Origin: Myroides oncorhynchi
GTDB lineage: Bacteria; Bacteroidota; Bacteroidia; Flavobacteriales; Flavobacteriaceae
Length of the DNA: 64,000 nucleotides
Assembly: GCF_020905415.1 (NCBI RefSeq)
Contig: NZ_JAJJMP010000001.1
Span: 2,801,501-2,865,500, forward strand
Direction: 5' to 3'
The position numbers were made by a program, and so were the translations under genes. Below, piece by piece: positions 7,001 through 15,823 of this stretch. Each line of letters starts with the position of its first letter. Within the stretch, counting starts at the first letter, position 1. The notes beneath the pieces are model-generated. The model was not told where the DNA came from, did no database searches, and worked only from the letters and a program-made list of their open reading frames with translations.

Positions 7001-7885
7001 ATGAATAAAAGACTGACTACAATATTTTTTTTTACAGCAGTGCTAAGTGTATCAGTAGCGTGTAAAGATAAAGAGACAGAAGTTCCATCAACAGACACTA
7101 CTACAGAAGAAGTAACGACTGCTGTACAAACAGAAGAACCAATGGCAACAGTAGATGAAGCTGCAATAGAGGGGGATGAAGCGGAATATAATCCCACGAT
7201 CTATCCGACGTCATTTAAGTTTAAACACGATTTGATATTGACAGGTACGTTCCACGAGGGAGAAGTACCTACAGATGTGAGTAGCAAATCTTGGGTAGGA
7301 TTAGTCAAAGAAACAGATGGTGCATATAGTGTACATAAAATGAATCCAACTATAAAAATAGTACATGATGAAGTGGTAGATGAAGTAGGAGAAATGACAG
7401 GAGTAAAGGTTTCTGCTAAGAGTGTAGGTGAGATAGTGTTTATGACAAACGAAGGTCTTATTAGTCAGGGGAGTGATCTTGCGATAGCTCAGTTACCTAC
7501 AATAATTTATCCTGGCCAGAGTAAGGAGTTTACTTATAAAGGGAAGGTGTATACTATCTATGCAGAGGGAGAAAAAGGAGCTCCGTATACTTATGAGAAC
7601 AATGAAGGTGAGGTAATCAAGACATACGAGATTAAGAAATACCAATTATATCTTAAAGTAAAGGGGCAAGATAAGGTGATTACTCTATTAGATTTAAAAA
7701 GCCTAGAGGAAGCTACACCTACGATAGAGTTTGCAGGTGATCTAAATGGAGATGGTTATCTTGATTTATTGATCAATACTACTTATAATTATAATATGAG
7801 TCGCCCTACTTTATATCTATCTGATACAAAATCAGGACAACTTAATGTAAAAGCTGTAGCTGCACTAGAGAGTTTAGGATGCTAG
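7001..7885 (+). CDS. Lipoprotein with C-terminal DxNGDG repeat-like motif (paralogue 1)
   Basis: A 294-aa lipoprotein: signal MNKRLTTIFFFTAVLSVSVAC with lipobox Cys21, then an acidic Thr/Glu-rich linker to about residue 60. The body (KFKHDLILTGTFHEGEVP...SKSWVGLV) is predicted beta-rich. The C-terminus carries FAGDLNGDGYLDLLIN, which resembles the calcium-binding DxNxDG loops of FG-GAP/dockerin-like proteins, then SRPTLYLSD and a final ALESLGC. The final Cys-stop is shared with the paralogue at 9040-9969, about 30-40 percent similar by eye over most of its length. Envelope location is clear from the lipobox; the function is unknown. It is a single-gene unit, terminated at 7905-7938. Confidence 0.75.
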   Translation: MNKRLTTIFFFTAVLSVSVACKDKETEVPSTDTTTEEVTTAVQTEEPMATVDEAAIEGDEAEYNPTIYPTSFKFKHDLILTGTFHEGEVPTDVSSKSWVGLVKETDGAYSVHKMNPTIKIVHDEVVDEVGEMTGVKVSAKSVGEIVFMTNEGLISQGSDLAIAQLPTIIYPGQSKEFTYKGKVYTIYAEGEKGAPYTYENNEGEVIKTYEIKKYQLYLKVKGQDKVITLLDLKSLEEATPTIEFAGDLNGDGYLDLLINTTYNYNMSRPTLYLSDTKSGQLNVKAVAALESLGC

Positions 7886-7904
7886 TAAGTAACTAATATA
7901 ATAA

Positions 7905-7938
7905 CAAAAGCCTGTGAACATCATTCACAGGCTTTTTG
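7905..7938 (+). terminator. Intrinsic terminator
   Basis: A 10-bp perfect stem (AGCCTGTGAA, 7909-7918, with TTCACAGGCT, 7924-7933) is followed by a T run, 20 bases after the lipoprotein stop. Confidence 0.85.
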
Positions 7939-8041
7939 TTTATATCATAGTAATCGTCTCTACCTTAAATACAGGATGTGGTATTTATAATGTGTTTTTA
8001 ATACTTATAGGTTGTTATGTTTTTGTTTAGTCTCTATTTTA

Positions 8042-8767
8042 CTACATATTACTATCTTTCATTGCAGGCATATTGATTTCCTTAACACAACTAGCTTTAG
8101 AGGTTGATATAATAAAACGGATGGCTTGTAATACATCTTGTAGAGGGATAAGTTCTCCATTAGATTTTTCGATAATAGAAGTTGCAGTTTCTTCACATCC
8201 ATATTCTGTGGCTAGATAGCCTAAGTTAAGAATAGAGACTCCAATATTATCCTCTCTAAGGTTCTCTCTTAAAGCGTGAATAACTCCTCTTAAGGCAAAT
8301 TTAGTCGCTGAGAAGGCAACTTCTTTTCCATTGTGATTGTCTAATCCCCAGGTAGAGCCAATCAAGATAATCTTAGCATTATCTGATAACTTTAAGTTCT
8401 CTATAAATGCCTGAACCATTAGTATACACGAGGAGATATTCGTATTAATCATAGTGATGATTTCATCTTGTGTATTATCACTAAACGTATAGTCTACAGA
8501 GAATGCATTGTGTTCCCATATCCCTACATTATAGATAAAGTAATCGATCTTTTGATCTGTTATTTCTTGTTTTAGAGTATTAGTAGCAAAGATAGGGTTT
8601 GATAGATCTGCTGCTATCCAGTGTTTATTAGCAAGAGCCGTAGTTAGATAATCAGGTTGACTGCGTGAGACACCATAGATGATATCTTGTTCATTAGGAA
8701 TGTATTGCGTGATAGCTTTGCCTAAGCCTTTGCTTACACCGTATATTAAGTATGTTTTAGAATTCAT
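8042..8767 (-). CDS. Short-chain dehydrogenase/reductase with Phe in place of the catalytic Tyr
   Basis: A 241-aa Rossmann-fold SDR. The cofactor motif YGVSKGLG (residues 7-14) and the NVGIWEH variant of NAG are present, as are the catalytic Ser region ILIGSTWG and the expected Lys in FSATKFALRG. The tyrosine of the YxxxK active site is Phe (codon TTC), so classical proton transfer should not work. The start at 8767 (MNSKTYLIYG) is preferred to the upstream ATG at 8839, because the extra 24 residues are not typical and would precede the nucleotide-binding strand. The gene is convergent with the lipoprotein gene at 7001 and divergent from its paralogue at 9040. Either it has an altered or lost activity or it is drifting to a non-enzymatic role. 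Confidence 0.8.
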   Translation of the reverse strand: MNSKTYLIYGVSKGLGKAITQYIPNEQDIIYGVSRSQPDYLTTALANKHWIAADLSNPIFATNTLKQEITDQKIDYFIYNVGIWEHNAFSVDYTFSDNTQDEIITMINTNISSCILMVQAFIENLKLSDNAKIILIGSTWGLDNHNGKEVAFSATKFALRGVIHALRENLREDNIGVSILNLGYLATEYGCEETATSIIEKSNGELIPLQDVLQAIRFIISTSKASCVKEINMPAMKDSNM

Positions 8768-9005
8768 TGTATTTTGTGATTTGTCTTCTAGGGAGCTTAT
8801 ACAAATAGTGATAAGACCGTATTGTTTTGCAATCAGCAATTTACAAAAAGAAGAAGTAAGGTGAACTATTTAGGAACGTTTTTAGGTGTTTTGACATTAA
8901 ATAGCAAGGATATGTTGTGGTTTAATAGTGTAAAGTGTTGTTTTGTAGTTGTTTGAGTATAGTGTTAAAGTCTGTTTTTTATAGTTAGTATGTCATAAGA
9001 ACATC

Positions 9006-9013
9006 TAATTTTG
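9006..9013 (+). promoter_or_regulatory. -7 promoter element (TAATTTTG)
   Basis: An exact TAnnTTTG match 26 bases before the ATG at 9040. No convincing TTG lies 19-21 bases further upstream. Confidence 0.45.
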
Positions 9014-9039
9014 CACCACCTTAAAAATACGAAATAACG

Positions 9040-9969
9040 ATGAAAAGAAAATCACTAATTGCAGTGATGGTTTTGACAATTGGTCTAGCTATGAACAGTT
9101 GTAAAAACAAAGAAGTAGACGAAATATCTACTGAAGGCGAGCGGAATATTAGTTACGCTAACCTAGAACCTGAAGAGATAGTCATCAGTAACTTAGGAAT
9201 AGATGACGATGGTTTTGAACACTATAGTATAGTGTCTGGAACCGAAAACATTAAAGATTATCCAAAACATTTTTCTTTTGACAATACCCTTCTTACACCG
9301 GGGGCATTTCATATAGACGAAGTTCCTGAAAGAATAGAATCTAAAGAATGGCTAGGATTAATATCTGACAGCATTAATACATATAAGTTAGTTACCATGA
9401 CACCTATGGTATCGAAAATATTAGGAGAGGCTGAAGAGGAGGAAGGAATGACTGGAATAGCCATTTCTAACAATGGAAAACAGGCTTGTCTGATGTTTAT
9501 AGAGAAGAAGAATAGCTCTCTAAAAGAAACTGTTGTTGAGGCAGCAAATATCCCTTCCTATATTTATCCAGGAGAGAAAGTACAGTTTAGTTTTAAAGGA
9601 AAGGAATATACTTTATATGCTACAGGTACAAGAAAACTTAATGGAGTAAGTGAAGCAGACTTCCTAAACTCTGTAGAGCAAGGTTATGAAATGCCTAAAT
9701 ATTATGTAAAGAATTATACTTTGCGTATAGAGGTAAAAGATGGAGAGCAAATCAGTGAAATGATGCTGTTATCTCAGAAGTACTTTGAAGAAGGGCAAGT
9801 ACCTAAAGTGATTTTTAGTGGAGATCTTAATGGTGATAATATAATAGATATATTGATTAATACTTCTACGCAGTACAATATCTCTAGACCGACATTGTAT
9901 CTATCAGATACAACCAATAATAATGTTTCTATACAGCCGGTAGCGGCACACGAAAGTATAGGGTGTTAA
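9040..9969 (+). CDS. Lipoprotein with C-terminal DxNGD motif (paralogue 2)
   Basis: A 309-aa lipoprotein with signal MKRKSLIAVMVLTIGLAMNSC (lipobox Cys21). It aligns by eye with the protein at 7001-7885: FHIDEVPERIESKEWLGLI matches FHEGEVPTDVSSKSWVGLV, YPGEKVQFSFKGKEYTLYA matches YPGQSKEFTYKGKVYTIYA, and FSGDLNGDNIIDILIN matches FAGDLNGDGYLDLLIN. SRPTLYLSD is identical, and both end in AxESxGC at the stop. The acidic linker is shorter here. The two genes most likely arose by duplication and now flank the SDR gene. Function is unknown; both belong in the envelope. It has its own -7 element and terminator, so it is regulated separately. Confidence 0.75.
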   Translation: MKRKSLIAVMVLTIGLAMNSCKNKEVDEISTEGERNISYANLEPEEIVISNLGIDDDGFEHYSIVSGTENIKDYPKHFSFDNTLLTPGAFHIDEVPERIESKEWLGLISDSINTYKLVTMTPMVSKILGEAEEEEGMTGIAISNNGKQACLMFIEKKNSSLKETVVEAANIPSYIYPGEKVQFSFKGKEYTLYATGTRKLNGVSEADFLNSVEQGYEMPKYYVKNYTLRIEVKDGEQISEMMLLSQKYFEEGQVPKVIFSGDLNGDNIIDILINTSTQYNISRPTLYLSDTTNNNVSIQPVAAHESIGC

Positions 9970-10006
9970 TTGCGATTTACTTTCAGAGTAAATAAATGTA
10001 CTTTTT

Positions 10007-10043
10007 TAAAAGCCTCTTAGTTTAATTACTAGGAGGCTTTTTT
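10007..10043 (+). terminator. Intrinsic terminator
   Basis: A 10-bp stem (AGCCTCTTAG, 10011-10020, with CTAGGAGGCT, 10029-10038, one G-U pair), flanked by A and T runs, lies about 40 bases past the lipoprotein stop. Confidence 0.85.
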
Positions 10044-10170
10044 ACTTTACATTAAGGATGTAAGTGTAGAGGAGTGTGTAATCTCTACTTTACGATAACT
10101 TAATTATTTCGTAATATTTAGGATAGTCTATACCTTCATTATTATAAGTAGTTTCGGCAAAAATTTAATT

Positions 10171-10527
10171 ATGAATACACATCGAAATTTAGAGGTTTGG
10201 AAGTATAGTGTAGAGTTTGTCTCTACTGTTTATGATATTACAAAGGACTTTCCTAAAGAGGAAATATATGGATTGAGCAATCAGTTAAGACAGAGTGCTG
10301 TAGCTATCCCTTCTAATATAGCAGAGGGTGGTGCTAGAAAAGGGAATAAGGAATATAAACAGTTTTTATATATTGCTTTAGGAAATCTAGCAGAGTTAGA
10401 AACTCAATTAGTGATAGCACATGATCTAAATTATTTAGATAATATCGCTCAATATGATTCTACTATTACAGAAATCAGAAGTATGCTGTATACTTTAATC
10501 AAATCACTGAAAAAGAACAAGGAATAA
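10171..10527 (+). CDS. Four-helix-bundle protein (23S rRNA IVS-encoded-protein family)
   Basis: A 118-aa all-helical protein beginning MNTHRNLEVWKYSVEF, with the family signatures LEVWK, IYGLSNQLRQSAVAIPSNIAEG (residues about 38-59) and FLYIALGNLAELETQL. This family was first seen encoded in intervening sequences of 23S rRNA and is now common as stand-alone genes in Bacteroidota. It forms pentameric rings in solved structures and is suspected to bind nucleic acid, but its function is not established. Here it is a lone gene between intergenic elements, with repeat copy 2 starting 48 bases after its stop. That fits the scattered, sometimes mobile distribution of the family. Confidence 0.85.
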   Translation: MNTHRNLEVWKYSVEFVSTVYDITKDFPKEEIYGLSNQLRQSAVAIPSNIAEGGARKGNKEYKQFLYIALGNLAELETQLVIAHDLNYLDNIAQYDSTITEIRSMLYTLIKSLKKNKE

Positions 10528-10574
10528 AGAGGGAGTCTACGAAGTACTAACTAAGGAAAAAGACTGTTTGTCTT

Positions 10575-10730
10575 AAATCCAGAATTAGCATTAACCCAAT
10601 ACTACAAAGCAATTCTACTTCATAGTTCTTTCATTAGCTCTATAATCATACTACAGTATGCCTGAATCACTAAGTCAGACCTGTTTTGTATAATTACTTT
10701 TCGTTTATAAGTTTATTGCTGATTCTGGGT
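10575..10730 (+). repeat. Dispersed intergenic element, copy 2
   Basis: This copy has the same orientation as copy 1 and shares long blocks with it, including AATACTACAAAGCAATTCTA, TTTCATTAGCT and ATAATTACTTTTCGTTTATA. Its terminal inverted repeat is good: left ATCCAGAATTAGCA against right TGCTGATTCTGGG, with G-U pairs filling the mismatches. The central palindrome is present in changed form (CATACTACAGTATG). No ORF is present. Confidence 0.8.
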
Positions 10731-10783
10731 AGAAGGTTCAAATGCACTTAATAATTAGAAAAGAGTACAGGTTTATTAAAAAT

Positions 10784-10822
10784 GAAAGCGTGGAATAACA
10801 GTGTTATTTCACGCTTTCGTAT
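10784..10822. terminator. Terminator of fahA
   Basis: A 16-bp stem (10784-10799 with 10803-10818, one G-U pair) and a 3-base loop lie 30 bases past the fahA stop on the minus strand, with T-rich sequence following on that strand. Confidence 0.8.
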
Positions 10823-10851
10823 GTGATTTTACACTTGATCGGTGTAGTAGT

Positions 10852-12135
10852 TTAAAACTTGATTGTAGCAGGAAGTAAAGTACTTCTTACCTCGCCAAAA
10901 CCGATTCTTACCTCTTCATTTTGACAGAACCCTTTCATCGTTACAGTATCATAATCATGTAAGAATGTACGTGTGCTACCATCTGCTAGGGTTAGTGGAT
11001 TAGCCCCTGCCCAAGTCAATTCTAACATAGAGCCATAGCTATCTGGAGTTGGTCCTGAGATAGTTCCTGACCCCATTAGATCACCAGAATTAACTTTACA
11101 TCCATTTACTGTATGGTGTGCTAATTGTTGGCTCATCGTCCAATACATATATTTAAGATTAGAAGCAGAAATAAGTTTGTCTACTCCATTCTCAGGCTGT
11201 AGATATACTTCTAATTTGATATCAAAAGCTCCATCTCCAGTTTGTTGCAAATAAGGAAGAGGGGTAGGGTCTTGTTTAGGCCCAGCTACTCTGAAAGGTT
11301 CTAAAGCATCTAGAGTGATAATCCAAGGAGAGATAGAAGAAGCGAAGTTCTTCGCTAAGAATGGCCCTAATGGTACATATTCCCATGTCTGAATGTCTCT
11401 GGCACTCCAGTCATTTAGAAGTACCATACCGAAGATGTACTCTTCTGCATTATCTACTAGAACACTATCTCCCATAAGGTTAGCATCTGTAGTGATAAAA
11501 GCAGTTTCTAGTTCGAAGTCTACGCGTTGTGATGCTCCGAAGACAGGAACAGTAGCTCCTTTAGGTAAAGTCTGTCCTACTGGACGTTTTACATTTACTC
11601 CAGAAGGGACGATAGTCGAGCTTCTACCATGGTATCCTATCGGTATATGAAGCCAGTTAGGGAATAAAGCATTTGCAGGATCTCTAAACAGCGTACCTAC
11701 ATTAGTAGCATGTTCTCTACTAGAGTAGAAGTCAGTATAGTCCCCTATATACACAGGTAATTGCATTTCTACATCTTCTATCTTGAAGATGATAACATCT
11801 CTGTGTTTAGAGTTGTCTTTTAGTTCAGTATTATTTTGGTCAAATATCTCAGCAATTCTATTTCTTACTGCTCGCCACGTTTTTTTCCCATTAGAGATGA
11901 AGTCATTCAGGGTGTCTTGTAAGAAAACGTCATCTGTAAGCTCAATACCTTTAAAGTATCCAAGCATTTGTAAGGCACTCAGATCAATCGCATAATCCCC
12001 GATACGAGTTCCTATAGTTATAATATCATCTTTGGTGATAAAAACGCCAAACGGAATATTCTGAATTGGAAAGTCAGAATCTTTCTCTACCGGTAACCAC
12101 GTTTTTCTCATCGGATCATTCGCACTTATCATCAT
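10852..12135 (-). CDS. fahA: Fumarylacetoacetase
   Basis: A 427-aa fumarylacetoacetate hydrolase (EC 3.7.1.2), the last enzyme of tyrosine/phenylalanine catabolism, splitting fumarylacetoacetate into fumarate and acetoacetate. The SH3-like N-domain ends near residue 120. The catalytic domain has GDYTDFYSSREHATNVG with the nucleophile-activating His at 142, the metal ligands FELETAF, and NDWSARDIQTWEYVPLGPFL. YHGRSSTIVPSG and the C-terminal GSGTISGP are also typical. The length matches the family. It is monocistronic here, with no homogentisate dioxygenase or HPD gene adjacent. The start is the first of two adjacent ATGs (MMISANDP); the second is equally possible. Confidence 0.97.
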   Translation of the reverse strand: MMISANDPMRKTWLPVEKDSDFPIQNIPFGVFITKDDIITIGTRIGDYAIDLSALQMLGYFKGIELTDDVFLQDTLNDFISNGKKTWRAVRNRIAEIFDQNNTELKDNSKHRDVIIFKIEDVEMQLPVYIGDYTDFYSSREHATNVGTLFRDPANALFPNWLHIPIGYHGRSSTIVPSGVNVKRPVGQTLPKGATVPVFGASQRVDFELETAFITTDANLMGDSVLVDNAEEYIFGMVLLNDWSARDIQTWEYVPLGPFLAKNFASSISPWIITLDALEPFRVAGPKQDPTPLPYLQQTGDGAFDIKLEVYLQPENGVDKLISASNLKYMYWTMSQQLAHHTVNGCKVNSGDLMGSGTISGPTPDSYGSMLELTWAGANPLTLADGSTRTFLHDYDTVTMKGFCQNEEVRIGFGEVRSTLLPATIKF

Positions 12136-12264
12136 AATTGTTTTTAGTTGTTTAGTCCTTTTGATTAATTATGCCTGTTTTCAGGAGTTTTAATTAAAAA
12201 AAGGAGCTTCGTTAATAGTATATCCAAATATATAATTAAGACTGAATATAACAAACGTTTTTTG

Positions 12265-12272
12265 TACATTTG
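12265..12272 (+). promoter_or_regulatory. -7 promoter element (TACATTTG) of glyA
   Basis: An exact TAnnTTTG match 29 bases before the glyA ATG. No TTG sits at the normal -33 distance. Confidence 0.5.
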
Positions 12273-12301
12273 GAATCAAATTAACGAAACACACAAACTA
12301 A

Positions 12302-13576
12302 ATGAGAAGAGATTCTGAAATTTTCGACCTGATCGTAGAAGAACAGGATAGACAAATTCATGGTATTGAATTAATTGCTTCTGAGAACTTCGTGAGTGAA
12401 GAGACTATGGAAGCGGCAGGTTCTTGCTTGACTAACAAGTATGCTGAGGGATATCCTAACAAACGTTACTACGGTGGATGTGAAGTAGTGGACGTAGTGG
12501 AGCAAATCGCGATAGACCGTGCTAAAGCTTTATTCGGTGCTGAGTATGTAAACGTACAGCCTCACTCTGGATCACAAGCTAACACAGCTGTATTCTTCGC
12601 ATGTCTTAAGCCTGGTGATAAAATCTTAGGATTTGACTTATCTCACGGTGGACACTTAACTCACGGATCGCCAGTTAACTTCTCAGGTAAGTTATATAAC
12701 CCTGTATTCTACGGAGTAGATCAAGAGACAGGATTGTTAAACTATGACAAGATTCAAGAAGTAGCTACTAAAGAGCAACCAAAAATAATCATCGCTGGAG
12801 CGTCTGCATATTCTCGTGATATGGACTTTAAACGCTTTAGAGAGATCGCTGATAGCGTAGGAGCTTTATTAATGGCTGATATCGCACACCCAGCTGGGTT
12901 AATCGCTAAAGGATTAATGAACGATCCTGTGCCTCATTGTCACATTATCACTACGACGACTCACAAGACATTGAGAGGACCACGTGGAGGTATGATCATG
13001 ATGGGTAAAGACTTCCCTAATCCATTTGGATTAACTACACCTAAAGGAGAAGTACGTATGATGTCTGCTTTATTAGACAGCGCTGTATTCCCAGGAAATC
13101 AAGGAGGACCATTAATGCACATTATCGCTGCTAAAGCTGTAGCGTTCGGTGAAGCATTAACGGATGAGTATTTCCGCTATATGATGCAAGTACAGAAGAA
13201 TGCTAAGGCTATGGCTGCAGCTTTCGTTAAGAGAGGATATAACATTATCTCTGGTGGTACAGATAACCACATGATGCTTATCGACCTTAGAAATAAGAAT
13301 ATCTCTGGTAAAGATGCTGAACAAGCGTTAGTAAAAGCAGAAATCACTGTAAATAAAAACATGGTGCCTTTCGATGACAAATCTCCATTTGTAACATCTG
13401 GTATCCGTATCGGTACACCAGCTATTACTACAAGAGGTCTTGTAGAAGCAGATATGGATACTATCGTAGATCTTATCGATAGAGTTATTATGAATCATAC
13501 AGATGAGGCTACTCTAGAAGCTGTAGCTGATGAAGTAAATGAAATGATGGAAGAAAGACCAATGTTCGTTTGGTAG
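12302..13576 (+). CDS. glyA: Serine hydroxymethyltransferase
   Basis: A 424-aa PLP enzyme (EC 2.1.2.1) converting serine and tetrahydrofolate to glycine and 5,10-methylene-THF, the main entry of one-carbon units. Signatures are [10 protein letters not shown] (about residues 21-30), [15 protein letters not shown], the [12 protein letters not shown] phosphate-binding region, [10 protein letters not shown] and the PLP-lysine motif [14 protein letters not shown] with Lys222. The coding sequence uses more favourable codons than its neighbours, as expected for a highly expressed gene. It is a single-gene transcript with a strong terminator at 13603. A long 5' untranslated region is not evident, so no riboswitch is suspected. 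Confidence 0.98.
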   Translation: MRRDSEIFDLIVEEQDRQIHGIELIASENFVSEETMEAAGSCLTNKYAEGYPNKRYYGGCEVVDVVEQIAIDRAKALFGAEYVNVQPHSGSQANTAVFFACLKPGDKILGFDLSHGGHLTHGSPVNFSGKLYNPVFYGVDQETGLLNYDKIQEVATKEQPKIIIAGASAYSRDMDFKRFREIADSVGALLMADIAHPAGLIAKGLMNDPVPHCHIITTTTHKTLRGPRGGMIMMGKDFPNPFGLTTPKGEVRMMSALLDSAVFPGNQGGPLMHIIAAKAVAFGEALTDEYFRYMMQVQKNAKAMAAAFVKRGYNIISGGTDNHMMLIDLRNKNISGKDAEQALVKAEITVNKNMVPFDDKSPFVTSGIRIGTPAITTRGLVEADMDTIVDLIDRVIMNHTDEATLEAVADEVNEMMEERPMFVW

Positions 13577-13602
13577 TTCTCTAATACATATAATTTTATA
13601 AG

Positions 13603-13635
13603 AAAGGGCACTCGTGATGAGTGCCCTTTTTTTAT
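13603..13635 (+). terminator. Terminator of glyA
   Basis: An 11-bp perfect stem (AAAGGGCACTC, 13603-13613, with GAGTGCCCTTT, 13619-13629), a 5-base loop and a T7 run. Confidence 0.9.
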
Positions 13636-13664
13636 TCTTTTATCTGAAAGTAGAGTTTATATTA

Positions 13665-13970
13665 TTATAAATATTGTCTTTTTTTAAAACTAAGAAAATC
13701 CTTTACAATGTAACTTAATGCACAAGGTATTATAATAAATATTAACCAATTACTTTTTTTAGCGCCATTTATGTCTAATTGTATTAACCTTTCAAAAGCA
13801 GTTGTCAGACCACATCCAGGGCATTCAACTCCAAATAAAGTTTTCCATAGACAAGGAATACATACATCAATTCCTGTAGTAGCTCTTAAAAGTACTGACA
13901 AAATAATATACATTCCTATAGCTACTATAATCTTATAGCTTTTAATATATGATATTATCAGCTTAAGCAT
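13665..13970 (-). CDS. DUF2752 membrane protein
   Basis: A 101-aa protein with two or three hydrophobic segments and the DUF2752 signature CPGCGLTTAFERL at about residues 50-62, preceded by CIPCLWKTLFGVE. The family is an inner-membrane protein of unknown role with conserved cysteines. The first 8 bases overlap the end of the TM2-domain gene upstream (13963-14289), so the two are one translationally coupled transcript. This pairing is common in Bacteroidota and suggests a shared membrane function, otherwise unknown. Confidence 0.85.
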   Translation of the reverse strand: MLKLIISYIKSYKIIVAIGMYIILSVLLRATTGIDVCIPCLWKTLFGVECPGCGLTTAFERLIQLDINGAKKSNWLIFIIIPCALSYIVKDFLSFKKRQYL

Positions 13971-14289
13971 TCTTCAGAATATTTCCATCTGCATCTTTAA
14001 AGTTTCCAACAATTATCATAATAAAATCAATAAGAAACCAGATACCACAACCTCCTAATGTAAATAGTTGGATAATACCAATTCCTGTATGTCCTGTGTA
14101 GAATCTATGTACACCTAATGGACCTAAAAACCAACATAGTAGAAGAGTGGTTAACCATTTGCTTTTTAATTCTTGTGCTTGAGTATCGATTGCTACAGCT
14201 TGTCTTACACCACACTTAGGACATATTTCAGCTTTTACGTTGATTAATGAACCACATTCAGAGCAATACTTTTCACTTATACTTTTCAT
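13963..14289 (-). CDS. Zinc-ribbon TM2-domain membrane protein
   Basis: A 108-aa protein. Residues 9-26 form a zinc ribbon (CSECG...CPKCG). A short linker leads to a TM2 domain: a first helix LTTLLLCWFLGPLGV, the conserved HRFYTG turn, and a second pair of hydrophobic stretches (IIQLFTLGGCGIWFLIDFIMIIV). TM2 proteins are small two-helix membrane proteins of unclear function. The gene is the upstream member of a two-gene operon with the DUF2752 gene (8-base overlap). Confidence 0.85.
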   Translation of the reverse strand: MKSISEKYCSECGSLINVKAEICPKCGVRQAVAIDTQAQELKSKWLTTLLLCWFLGPLGVHRFYTGHTGIGIIQLFTLGGCGIWFLIDFIMIIVGNFKDADGNILKNA

Positions 14290-14540
14290 TCTTTGATAAT
14301 GTTTTATTAGTTTCTAACTAAAATATTTTATATACAATTTTATATAACGCCAAATTTATGAAATAAAGTGTTTAATAATGAAATGATTTTAACAATGTAT
14401 TTAATTAAAGTATATACCAATTTCTCTTTGACTATTTAGTGTTATTGTGACACTAATTAAAATGCTTGTACTTATTTAAGCTTAAGAATAATTTATTAAC
14501 TTTATGAAATATAGATGCTTAATAATGTCCAGATGCTTTT

Positions 14541-15050
14541 ATGAGAGTTTTTTTAGACATAGAAGGTGTAATGGTTCACAGTAATCCCAACAAGAGAGTT
14601 GAGATGGCTGAGGATGGCTTTTATGCTTTTTTAGACGAAGCAGTAGACGTTTTTAACACTATACCTGTTGAGGAAATCATTCTTTCGACTTCTCATAAGA
14701 ATAGATTTACTTTAGAGCAGTGGAATGAATTACTCAAAGATAGAGGGTAGCAGTTTGATAAAGTATCAAGAATTGACAGTGAATCCCTTACAAGATCTAG
14801 ACGAGAAGAAATAATGTGGTGGATAGTAAAGAGGAATTATGATACGAATGAAATAATTATTTTGGATGATGATAAGACTCTAAATGGTTTGGCTCTTTTT
14901 CTCAAGGAAAGAGTAGTTCTAACTAGCTCTTTTAGGGGTTTATGTAATAGTGATATTCCTTCTATTTCATCCATTATTAATAAGACTACTACATATCAAA
15001 TTCTGAATATGACTAATAATGTGACTGAGGATACGGTTGATTATAAGTAA
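14541..15050 (+). pseudogene. HAD-type domain gene interrupted by an in-frame TAG
   Basis: Two open segments, 14541-14750 (starts MRVFLDIEGVMVHS) and 14814-15050 (ends NVTEDTVDYK), are in the same frame. The codons between them (QFDKVSRIDSESLTRSRREEI) are open as well, so one TAG at 14748-14750 splits a single gene of about 169 codons. The first part has the HAD motif I DIEGV (DxDGV-like) and motif II LSTSHK; the second has the motif IV-like ILDDDKTL. This matches the small HAD domains found in Bacteroidota RNA-repair-like or stand-alone proteins. The stop separates catalytic motifs, so the product should be inactive unless it is read through. The gene is followed by a second damaged gene at 15179. 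Confidence 0.75.
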
Positions 15051-15178
15051 TAGCAGATTTGTTTACTAATACTTCTGTGAGGCTTATTTTTAATACAAGT
15101 ATAAAGCCTTAATAGAATAACAAGGTTTGTTGTAAGTTTGACTATTAAAACTAAACAGAGTAGATAAATAGGATTGCG

Positions 15179-15732
15179 ATGACTAATAATGAGTATTGGA
15201 CAGAATTTAGTACACTAATTAACGGACAGTTTAACGAGGCTGCTTATTGGTATTCTGCAAAAGCTATATATACATATAAGGGCTTTAGTATTGTATTTGA
15301 CGAGTATCGTGGAGTAACCAGAGTCTACTGTAGATTTGCTTATGCTTATCCAATTGAATTAAGGATAGATAGAGCAGGCTTTCTCAATAAGATAGTCAAT
15401 GTGTTTAGTGCAAATTAATCAAAACAAACGATAAAAAGTTTGATCAGCGGTATGTACTGCATTCTTCTAATCGCGATATAGGAAGCATCCTAAACACCAT
15501 TGTTCGCAAGTTATATATTGATCTAAATATAGAAGGACTATTTATAAGTCAAAATAAAGGAATATGGGAAGAAGAAATCTTATTTGATGGTCATTATGAG
15601 CTAGCTCTTTACATTAATGAAGCAGGGGTAGATTATAACTATCTTATGCAGATTAAGGGGCTGTTTGAGCTTTTAGTAGATCACTTGTCTAGTAAATATA
15701 AAGTTGACCCTGTTGATTTTGTAGATGTTTAA
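15179..15732 (+). pseudogene. Frameshifted hypothetical gene
   Basis: The first frame (15179-15418, MTNNEYWTEFSTLING...VNVFSAN) stops at TAA 15416-15418. The frame one base back is open from 15409 to TAA 15730-15732 and reads LIKTNDKKFDQRYVLHSS, later YELALYINEAGVDY and ending FVDV. Restoring one T in AATTAATC (15413-15420) joins the frames into a protein of about 184 aa. I do not recognise the family: it is soluble, beta-rich at the start (YKGFSIVFDEYRGVTRVYCRF) and helical at the end. The bacteria-wide look is of an immunity-like or phage-defence accessory protein, but nothing proves that. A terminator follows at 15772. Confidence 0.75.
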
Positions 15733-15771
15733 GCAAGGTGATAGAGATAAATATAGGATAAAGTAATATAA

Positions 15772-15801
15772 AAAACAAGATTAATCAGTCTCGTTTTTTT
15801 A
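15772..15801. terminator. Bidirectional terminator
   Basis: An 11-position stem with one mismatch (15772-15782 with 15787-15797) and a 4-base loop lies between the damaged gene and the convergent membrane-protein gene, with A and T runs on the two sides. Confidence 0.65.
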
Positions 15802-15823
15802 TAGTCAGGTTTTAGAATAACTC

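Noticed and set aside
8768-8839. Upstream start of the SDR gene
   Set aside because: The 24 extra residues precede the nucleotide-binding strand; MNSKTYLIYG at 8767 is the normal beginning of an SDR.
14814-15050. Separate gene starting at ATG 14814
   Set aside because: It is in frame with 14541-14750 with no stop between except TAG 14748, so it is the second half of one broken HAD gene.
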